Positions 7,144-11,797 of a DNA stretch of 11,797 nt are shown here, in pieces. Each line of letters opens with the position of its first letter. The first letter of the stretch is position 1. The stretch comes from Chloroflexota bacterium (GTDB lineage: Bacteria; Chloroflexota; Dehalococcoidia; JACQGW01), in assembly GCA_016199325.1 (NCBI GenBank), contig JACQGW010000126.1:1-11797 (forward strand). The letters run 5' to 3'. The notes under the pieces were generated by a model. It did no database searches. It was given only the letters and a program-made list of their open reading frames with translations, and was not told where the DNA came from. The translations under genes were made by a program, and so were the position numbers.

Positions 7144-7397
7144 ATGTTCGCTTGCACCCCCATGCCCGCGAACGACTGGCTGAGCGTGGTGCCTCTGAAT
7201 CGGAGGTGTTAGCCACCGTTCAGACGGGCGAGCGCTTCCCGGTCAGGTTCGGGCGGACCGGATTTCGGCGGAACTTCCCTCTCAATGCGGAGTGGCGAGG
7301 CCGCCGCTACGCCACGAAACAGGTGGAAGTCTACGCTGTCGACGCCGTCGACGAGGGCGGCTGGTTGATCATCACCGTGATTGTACGGTACTACTGA
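7140..7397 (+). CDS. DUF4258 domain protein, toxin-like
   Basis: 85 residues. The family signature is visible throughout: an early HPHARERLAERGAS (His and Arg conserved), then VLATVQTGERFPVRFGRTGFRRNF, a Trp-x-Gly-Arg-x-Tyr turn and a C-terminal beta-strand IITVIVRYY. DUF4258 proteins are small, RelE/BrnT-like in overall style and often treated as putative toxins; activity is inferred, not shown. The start ATG at 7140 overlaps the previous stop as ATGA, preferred over the in-frame ATG at 7107 inside the upstream gene. A DUF2283 gene follows after 18 nt, a pairing seen repeatedly in genomes. Confidence 0.82.
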   Translation: MNVRLHPHARERLAERGASESEVLATVQTGERFPVRFGRTGFRRNFPLNAEWRGRRYATKQVEVYAVDAVDEGGWLIITVIVRYY

Positions 7398-7415
7398 CGA
7401 GGAGGAGAGTGTGCG

Positions 7416-7655
7416 ATGAAACTCACCTACGATCCCCGGTACAACATTGCGTACCTGCGTCTCCAGGAAAAGGGGGTGCAAACCGAGACAATCCGCGTGA
7501 GCGATCAGTTGAACGTCGACATCGCGCCGGATGGCACGGTCTACGGCATCGAGTTCTTGAACGCCAATGCGCAGTTACAGGTTGCGGACCAGGGAGCTCT
7601 GATCGTTGTCAACGAGGCCGCGGGTAGTCAGCGGGAAGTCCCGCTCGCAGGATAG
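7416..7655 (+). CDS. DUF2283 domain protein, putative partner of the DUF4258 protein
   Basis: 79 residues. It begins MKLTYDPRYNIAYLRL and continues with VDIAPDGTVYGIEFLNA, the YD...YI.l and D..G.v.GIE pattern of DUF2283. The start ATG at 7416 follows a purine-rich GAGGAGGAGAG ribosome-binding site. DUF2283 genes are commonly next to DUF4258 genes and have been proposed as the antitoxin half; here that role is inferred from position. It sits in one transcription unit with the two upstream genes. Confidence 0.85.
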   Translation: MKLTYDPRYNIAYLRLQEKGVQTETIRVSDQLNVDIAPDGTVYGIEFLNANAQLQVADQGALIVVNEAAGSQREVPLAG

Positions 7656-7685
7656 GCCAGGGTAGTCCCTTCCGTTACGCCTGGC
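7656..7685 (+). promoter_or_regulatory. Inverted repeat before the antitoxin gene (operator or weak hairpin)
   Basis: GCCAGG (7656-7661) pairs with CCTGGC (7680-7685). GTA/TAC extends the stem across a one-base bulge, with an 11-nt loop. It fills the 40-nt gap between DUF2283 and the RHH antitoxin. Ribbon-helix-helix antitoxins often bind such repeats at their own start. No T-run is present. Confidence 0.4.
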
Positions 7686-7695
7686 GGGGGTCACC

Positions 7696-7959
7696 ATGCC
7701 CAAGGAACTGATGGGAACGCACGTCGTCATTCCGCGGGAGCTGGTGGAGTCAGTCGACCAGTTGGTGGGGCGCCGCGGGCGCAACAAGTTCTTCGCGGAA
7801 GCGATCGAGAACAAGCTGGCCCGCCTGCGACTGGCTCGAATTGCGCGGAGCGCGGCCGGCTCGCTGGCGCAGACCGAGATCCCCGGTTGGGAAAGCGGTG
7901 AGGCAGCCGCCGAGTGGGTACGAGCTTCCCGGCAGGCGGACGACGCATCTCTGAGATAG
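7696..7959 (+). CDS. Ribbon-helix-helix (CopG/VapB-like) antitoxin, orphan
   Basis: 87 residues. Residues about 8-46 (THVVIPRELVESVDQLVGRR, then NKFFAEAIENKLARLRL) fit a ribbon-helix-helix DNA-binding domain: short strand, helix with IPRELVESVDQLV, turn, and an FFAEAIENKL helix. The tail ending IPGWESGEAAAEWV and an acidic/Ser segment is typical of the toxin-binding end of VapB-like antitoxins. Normally a PIN-domain toxin gene would overlap or follow at once; here the convergent TPR gene ends 15 nt downstream and leaves no room. Either the toxin was lost or this protein partners with something else, perhaps regulating the island. GGGGGT lies just before ATG at 7696. Confidence 0.78.
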   Translation: MPKELMGTHVVIPRELVESVDQLVGRRGRNKFFAEAIENKLARLRLARIARSAAGSLAQTEIPGWESGEAAAEWVRASRQADDASLR

Positions 7960-7974
7960 CCGTAATCGGCGCAA

Positions 7975-9954
7975 TCACCGCAAGCCGAGAAGCCGTCGCC
8001 ACCTGTCGCCCGGCTCCAGGCGCTGGCGGTAGTAGGCGAACATCGGGTGGTCCGGGTCGACGCTGGCCCACATCTTGAGCCAGCCGCGCGCGGCATCGGC
8101 GTTGCCCTTCGCAAGCCACAGGTCGATCTCGGACGCGCAGAGCGCGCCGAATTCGCTGACATGGAACCGGCGCCGTGACAGCAGCGGGTCGAGCATGGCT
8201 TTGGCCGCGTTGAGCTCCCGCTTTTCGATCAGCTTCCGGGCCACCGCCGTCCGGGCAAACAGATAGTCGGGATGGCGCTCGTGGAGCTGCCGGGTCATCT
8301 CCTCGGCCTCGCGTCGACGTCCCTGCTGCTCGTACGCCATCGCCAGGTTGTTGAACAGGTCGGGCGCGTCCGGCTCGACCTCCAGCGCCTGTTTCAGCAG
8401 CCGTTCGGCCTGGGCGCCGTCGCCGCGGTTGAGCGCAGTCGTCGCCTGCGCAGCCAATCGCTCGATCCGCGGCGTATGTCGGCAGATGGCCTCGCCGTGG
8501 ATCTCGTAGTTCATCAACAGGACCTCTCTCCACTCGCCCTGCTGCCACATGCGCATGAGGTCGCGCGAGATCAGGCCGGCGTCGGCCGCCGCGTTGGCCG
8601 CCTCGATACGCATCAAGTCGGGGCCCCGTTGGCCGAGCGCGAAGTCCCGCAGGGCCGCCAGCATCTCCCGCGTTTCGGCGAGCATCGCCGCGCGCAGCGC
8701 AAGACCCCGCGCGGCGGGGTCGCCGCGGTCGAGGAGGAGCGGAACCAGGCGGACGATCTCGGGATGCTGCTGGAGATAGCTCCGGAAGGCTCGCTCCACC
8801 GCCTGGCCGGTCCCTCGCCGCACGGCCGCGGCCGTCTGGGCCAGCAGATCCTGAGCGGCTCTCTGGGGCAGCCAGTTGTTCACGCCGAAGGCCCAGGGCG
8901 CATGGCGCTTGCCCACCGGCTCGTGCAGGTCGGCGAGGTTCTCCTGGGCCACGGTGAGACCGGGCGCGAGTCTCAGCGCTTCCTGCCAGCGCCTGCGCGC
9001 CTCATCTCCTCGTCCCAGCCGCAGGGACGCGACGGCCGCCAGGTGGTAGAGCAGCGGGTTGGCCAGGGGCGGCCGCAGAGCGCCTGCCCCCTCGGTTTGC
9101 TGGAAGACCTGCTGCACTCCCTCATCGTCGCCCAGGTAGCTCAGGGCCTCGGCCTTCTTGAGCCACGCATCCGGATCGGTCGATTCGACGGCCTTGAGCC
9201 GCTCCGCCAGCGCCCTGGCTTCGTCGATCCGGCCACCCAGACAAAGATACCGCGTCAGATTGGAGAGGGCGTGGACGTTGTCGGAGTCGATGTCGAGGGC
9301 TCGGCGGGCGGTCGCAATGGCCTCGTCGAGGTTGCCTTCGATGGCGTAGGTCTGGCTGATGTTGTTCAGAGCGGAGACGAAATCGGGACGGCGTTGGAGC
9401 AACTGCTCGGAAACTCGGCGCGCCTGGGCGTACTCGCCCTGCTCGAGGAGCGATCGCGCTTCCTCATGCAGCACGGCCAGCTCGGTGGCCTCGTCGCCGA
9501 AGAACCCCAGATCGGCCAGGAGTTCGGCGACTCGGGCTTCCAGATCGGATACCGTCGCTCGGGCACTGGCCGCACGCGGGTGGTTCGGCCAGCGGTCCAG
9601 GAAGCGGCGAAAGGTGCGGAGCGCCCGCATCGGAAAGAGGTTGACCATGTAGGCACCGGCCAGGGCGAGCGTGAGATCGGCGTTGTCCGGCGTCAATTTG
9701 AGCAACCGCTCGGCGGCCCGCTGATACGCCGCGATGTCGTGCAGCTCGTAGTTGGCGTTGACCAGCGCGGTGAGGATCTCGGCGCGTTCAGGGGATCGCT
9801 GCGCGAGCGAATCGAGGAGATCACGCGCCTCGGCCCAGCGTTTCTGGTGTAGCAGGACGCCCGCCCGGTTGAGCTCGGTCTGGTACGTCGGCGCCAAGGA
9901 CGGGTGGGCAGGGCCGACCGCGCTCCGCTCGACACGACGTTTCTTCTTCGACAA
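7975..9954 (-). CDS. Tetratricopeptide-repeat protein, 659 residues
   Basis: A cytoplasmic scaffold-type protein with no signal or membrane segment. A basic start (MSKKKRRVER) is followed by many 34-residue TPR units. Clear ones include the runs with WAEARDLLDSLAQRSPERAE, QARRVSEQLLQRRPDFVSAL, LDEAIATARRALDIDSDNVH and, near the C-terminus, AQAERLLKQALEVEPDAPDL then RRREAEEMTRQLHERHPDYL. Two TPR blocks (about 25-330 and 505-650) flank a less regular helical region. The specific partner is unknown. The start is TTG at 9954, supported by AAGGAGG 6 nt upstream. It is transcribed divergently from the PD40 gene and converges on the orphan antitoxin with 15 nt between stops. Confidence 0.9.
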   Translation of the reverse strand: MSKKKRRVERSAVGPAHPSLAPTYQTELNRAGVLLHQKRWAEARDLLDSLAQRSPERAEILTALVNANYELHDIAAYQRAAERLLKLTPDNADLTLALAGAYMVNLFPMRALRTFRRFLDRWPNHPRAASARATVSDLEARVAELLADLGFFGDEATELAVLHEEARSLLEQGEYAQARRVSEQLLQRRPDFVSALNNISQTYAIEGNLDEAIATARRALDIDSDNVHALSNLTRYLCLGGRIDEARALAERLKAVESTDPDAWLKKAEALSYLGDDEGVQQVFQQTEGAGALRPPLANPLLYHLAAVASLRLGRGDEARRRWQEALRLAPGLTVAQENLADLHEPVGKRHAPWAFGVNNWLPQRAAQDLLAQTAAAVRRGTGQAVERAFRSYLQQHPEIVRLVPLLLDRGDPAARGLALRAAMLAETREMLAALRDFALGQRGPDLMRIEAANAAADAGLISRDLMRMWQQGEWREVLLMNYEIHGEAICRHTPRIERLAAQATTALNRGDGAQAERLLKQALEVEPDAPDLFNNLAMAYEQQGRRREAEEMTRQLHERHPDYLFARTAVARKLIEKRELNAAKAMLDPLLSRRRFHVSEFGALCASEIDLWLAKGNADAARGWLKMWASVDPDHPMFAYYRQRLEPGDRWRRLLGLR

Positions 9955-9960
9955 GGCGAG

Positions 9961-9967
9961 CCTCCTT
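9961..9967 (-). promoter_or_regulatory. Ribosome-binding site for the TPR gene TTG start
   Basis: AAGGAGG on the minus strand, 6 nt before TTG at 9954. It decides for the unusual TTG start codon. Confidence 0.75.
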
Positions 9968-9999
9968 CCGGTTCACTACCCTCGGCGGGCTCCTGCCTA

Positions 10000-10008
10000 A
10001 TGATACCA
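10000..10008 (-). promoter_or_regulatory. Extended -10 promoter candidate for the TPR gene
   Basis: TGGTATCAT on the minus strand, an extended -10 with one mismatch in the hexamer. Expected start of transcription is near 9993, leaving about 39 nt of leader. There is no convincing -35. Confidence 0.4.
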
Positions 10009-10030
10009 CCTTGCGCCAGGTCTGCAGTAC

Positions 10031-10036
10031 TATAAT
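10031..10036 (+). promoter_or_regulatory. -10 promoter element candidate for the PD40 gene
   Basis: TATAAT on the plus strand without the TG extension. TTGCGC at 10011 is a poor -35 at only 14 nt. It is back-to-back with the TPR promoter, so the two upstream regions overlap. Confidence 0.38.
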
Positions 10037-10105
10037 GGACATCAGCCGGCTCTGAATGGGCCGGGATGCGCCAGAGCGATGCCTTCCCTATGGCGGTGAC
10101 TGCGG

Positions 10106-11410
10106 TTGATCTCGGTTGTTGCTGGGCGTTGGCGGGTGATAGTGTTGCTGGTTGCCATCGGCGTGGCCGTGGCGGCAGTTCTCCGTGTCGACGCTCTGCT
10201 GCTTGGGAGTGGGCCGGCCGGCGAGCTGCTCGTCGTCGACCGCGAAGGCCGGTTGTCCATCGTCCTGCCGAACGCCTCCGCCATTGCGCTCGTTACCGGC
10301 CGGACGGTCCGACCACTCGGCAGGACGTCGGTGGCCGAGGATGGATCCGGCGTGGCCTACCGCTGGCCGGCCTGGTCACCGGACGGCCGGCGGGTCGCGG
10401 CGATGCGCATCACCTCGAAGGGCGGCCTGTTCTTCTCAGCCGAGGTCGTCACCCTGGATCTGGCGACGGGCGCCGAGCGCGCGGTGCATCGGAGCGAGCT
10501 GAGCGACGCAGTCTACATCCAGTGGTCGCCGACCGGCCGGCAGATCGCGATGCTCCTGCCGGAGCCCGAGAACCTGCTCGGGCTCTGGGTCGCCCCGGCC
10601 GACGGCCGGGCAAGGGCGCGCCCACTGGTCCAGGGCCAGCCGCTCTACTTCGCCTGGTCGCCCCGCGGTGACCGCCTCGCGGTTCACGTCAACGGCGACT
10701 TCCGCGCCTCCAGCGCCACCGTCGCCCGTGTGCTGCTCGTCGAGGACCCCGCCGGCGACGCCCGCGTAGCGGTCCTGTCGCTGGCGCCCAACGCCTTTCG
10801 AGCCCCCTCCTGGTCATCGATAGGAGACCTGATCCTGATGGCCGGGCGAGAGGATTCGGCGGAGGTCATCGCGGTCATGCAGCCGGATGGCAACCTCGCA
10901 GGCCACGTGCCCCTTGTCGAGCGGGCACCGGCGTTCCTCTGGTCGCCCACGGGTGGCCAGGCGGTCGTCGCGCCGGCCGACATGACGGGAACACCCTACG
11001 CGGGCCTCGACCTCTTCCGCCCCGGCCGGAATCGGCCACGCCGACTGGTCCGGGGCCCTGTTCAGGCCTTCTTCTGGTCGCCGGACGGGCGGGCGATCGC
11101 CTATGTAACGCCGGGCGGCGCGGACAGGCTGGACTGGTGGATCACGGATCTCAACGGCCGCAGTCGGCGGATCGCAACCTTCGTCCCGACGGTTGAATTC
11201 CAGGTCCTCCTGAACTTCTTTGACCAATTCGCTCAAGGCACCGCCGTGTGGTCGCCCGATGGGCGTGCGCTGGCGTTTGCGGGCTGGCAGCCCGGCGAGC
11301 GGCAGGAGGGAACGCCGACCGTACCGAGCCGGGTTTTCGTCGTCCCCATCGATGGCGCGCCCCCGAGGGCCGTGGCCACCGGCGTCTTTGCGACCTGGTC
11401 GCCACGGTAG
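10106..11410 (+). CDS. Membrane-anchored TolB-like PD40/WD40 beta-propeller protein
   Basis: 434 residues, probably extracytoplasmic. Residues 9-26 (WRVIVLLVAIGVAVAAVL) form a signal or anchor helix. The rest is a propeller with the WSPxGRxxA blade signature: Trp at 90, 140, 184, 236, 279, 324, 382 and a final WSPR at 431, which probably closes the ring. Blade 236 is degenerate (WSSIGDL). NFFDQFAQGTAVWSPDGR (370-387) resembles a motif remembered from Chloroflexota homologues. Such proteins usually serve as binding scaffolds; TolB itself belongs to the Tol-Pal system, and no Tol genes are here. The start TTG at 10106 follows an in-frame stop at 10097; GTG at 10136 is an alternative that would shorten the signal. 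No strong ribosome-binding site decides. Function is unknown beyond fold. Confidence 0.85.
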   Translation: MISVVAGRWRVIVLLVAIGVAVAAVLRVDALLLGSGPAGELLVVDREGRLSIVLPNASAIALVTGRTVRPLGRTSVAEDGSGVAYRWPAWSPDGRRVAAMRITSKGGLFFSAEVVTLDLATGAERAVHRSELSDAVYIQWSPTGRQIAMLLPEPENLLGLWVAPADGRARARPLVQGQPLYFAWSPRGDRLAVHVNGDFRASSATVARVLLVEDPAGDARVAVLSLAPNAFRAPSWSSIGDLILMAGREDSAEVIAVMQPDGNLAGHVPLVERAPAFLWSPTGGQAVVAPADMTGTPYAGLDLFRPGRNRPRRLVRGPVQAFFWSPDGRAIAYVTPGGADRLDWWITDLNGRSRRIATFVPTVEFQVLLNFFDQFAQGTAVWSPDGRALAFAGWQPGERQEGTPTVPSRVFVVPIDGAPPRAVATGVFATWSPR

Positions 11411-11432
11411 GGGTCGGGGGTCAGAGTGTGTG

Positions 11433-11448
11433 TGGAAACGCGTTTCCA
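11433..11448. promoter_or_regulatory. Perfect 16-bp palindrome, LacI-family-operator-like
   Basis: TGGAAACGCGTTTCCA is its own reverse complement. The TGGAAAC half-site and CG-rich centre resemble LacI-family operators, though the usual centre is a single CG and here it is CGCG. No promoter or sugar-use gene is visible after it within the window; the target may lie beyond 11797, or the site may be part of the repeat mosaic. Confidence 0.45.
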
Positions 11449-11449
11449 T

Positions 11450-11560
11450 GCTCCGCGGCGCATCGCCTGGCGGTTGAAACCGCAGGCTACCATTGCGAAG
11501 TCGGCCTGCGCCGACTGAGGTTAGCCCACGAAGCTCCGCAGCGCATCGCCTGGCGGTTGA
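11450..11560 (+). repeat. Pair of 28-bp direct repeats
   Basis: GCTCCGC(G/A)GCGCATCGCC and the following TGGCGGTTGA occur at 11450-11477 and 11533-11560, differing at one base, with 55 bp between them. That spacer holds the 11500-11515 hairpin. Confidence 0.85.
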
Positions 11561-11711
11561 TGAAGGTTTCCGAAATGATCTGGTAGACGGTCTAACCAAC
11601 CGTGCGGGCGTGAAGGCAAAACCTGTCGCGATCCTCTGGTAGACCGGAGTCCGGGCGCTCAAGCGCCAACTACGAATCGCAGGTTCCTGCCGGGACCGAC
11701 CCTCACCCCTG

Positions 11712-11737
11712 CCCCTCTCCCGCTCACGGGCGAGGGG
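11712..11737. repeat. GC-rich interrupted hairpin
   Basis: CCCCTC (11712-11717) pairs with GAGGGG (11732-11737), and CCCG (11719-11722) with CGGG (11727-11730), around a CTCA loop with one T-C mismatch. It is of the same type as the palindrome at 1-19. No T-run is adjacent. Confidence 0.6.
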
Positions 11738-11797
11738 AGACGGGGATCAGGCTTCATCGTCACGCTCTCACGCCCTCACGTCCCGCCTCCCGACCCC

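Larger units (their letters stand above)
11411..11797. repeat. Gene-free mosaic of intergenic repeats
   Basis: No gene, tRNA or rRNA is seen. In order: GGGGTCGGGGGTC at 11410-11422; a 16-bp palindrome at 11433-11448; a 28-bp direct repeat at 11450-11477 and 11533-11560 with one mismatch; hairpin GTCGGC-CTGC-GCCGAC at 11500-11515; TCTGGTAGAC twice (11579-11588 and 11635-11644); hairpin GGCGC-TCAA-GCGCC at 11654-11667; and a GC-rich hairpin at 11712-11737. Several resemble dispersed intergenic repeats of GC-rich environmental genomes, recalled and not searched. Confidence 0.7.

Noticed and set aside
8272..9852. 526-residue open frame opposite the TPR gene
   Set aside because: It mirrors TPR codons, has no recognisable motif, and the opposite strand has a clear repeat protein with a strong ribosome-binding site.
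10066..10671. 201-residue plus-strand frame overlapping the PD40 gene
   Set aside because: It is Arg/Gly-rich without motif, while the overlapping frame has eight WSP blade signatures.
11450..11560. CRISPR-like array
   Set aside because: There are only two copies, with a 55-bp spacer that itself contains a hairpin, and no cas genes are present.

Overview
The window is GC-rich (about 70% over most of it) and bacterial. A class F-type sortase, a MacA-like membrane-fusion protein without an outer-membrane partner, a TolB-like WD40/PD40 propeller, extended -10 promoters of the TGnTATAAT type and many composite intergenic repeats together suggest a Chloroflexota-type organism. That placement is inference; an actinobacterial origin is not excluded.

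Layout. (1) Positions 1-1086, minus strand: a class F sortase with a lipoprotein-like signal and a long Pro/Ala linker. Its frame runs off the left edge without a stop. (2) 1088-1362: a gene-free interval made entirely of repeats, with two inverted arrays of 10-bp units around a 27-bp stem-loop. (3) 1372-5965, minus strand: a three-gene MacAB/Lol-type ABC exporter operon (ATPase, then an FtsX-type permease overlapping it by 7 nt, then a HlyD/MacA-like fusion protein). It starts from an extended -10 promoter near 6120. A 15-bp perfect stem-loop sits between permease and fusion protein. (4) 6255-7959, plus strand: a lower-GC accessory island (counted lines run from 45% to 65% GC). It holds a double-zinc-ribbon protein with an apparent one-base frameshift, a DUF4258 toxin-like protein coupled to it by ATGA, a DUF2283 protein and an orphan ribbon-helix-helix antitoxin. 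(5) 7975-9954, minus strand: a 659-residue TPR protein, convergent with the island. (6) 10106-11410, plus strand: a membrane-anchored PD40/TolB-like propeller, divergent from the TPR gene across a shared promoter region. (7) 11411-11797: no gene, but a mosaic of palindromes and direct repeats, including a perfect 16-bp LacI-operator-like palindrome.

How the parts work together. The ABC operon is a complete tripartite exporter core with unknown substrate. The sortase lies downstream of it in the same orientation and has no visible promoter or ribosome-binding site of its own. The island looks like a toxin-antitoxin-type cassette led by an unusual zinc-ribbon protein and is the best candidate here for something undescribed. 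The TPR and PD40 genes look like lineage housekeeping or surface genes of unknown specific role.
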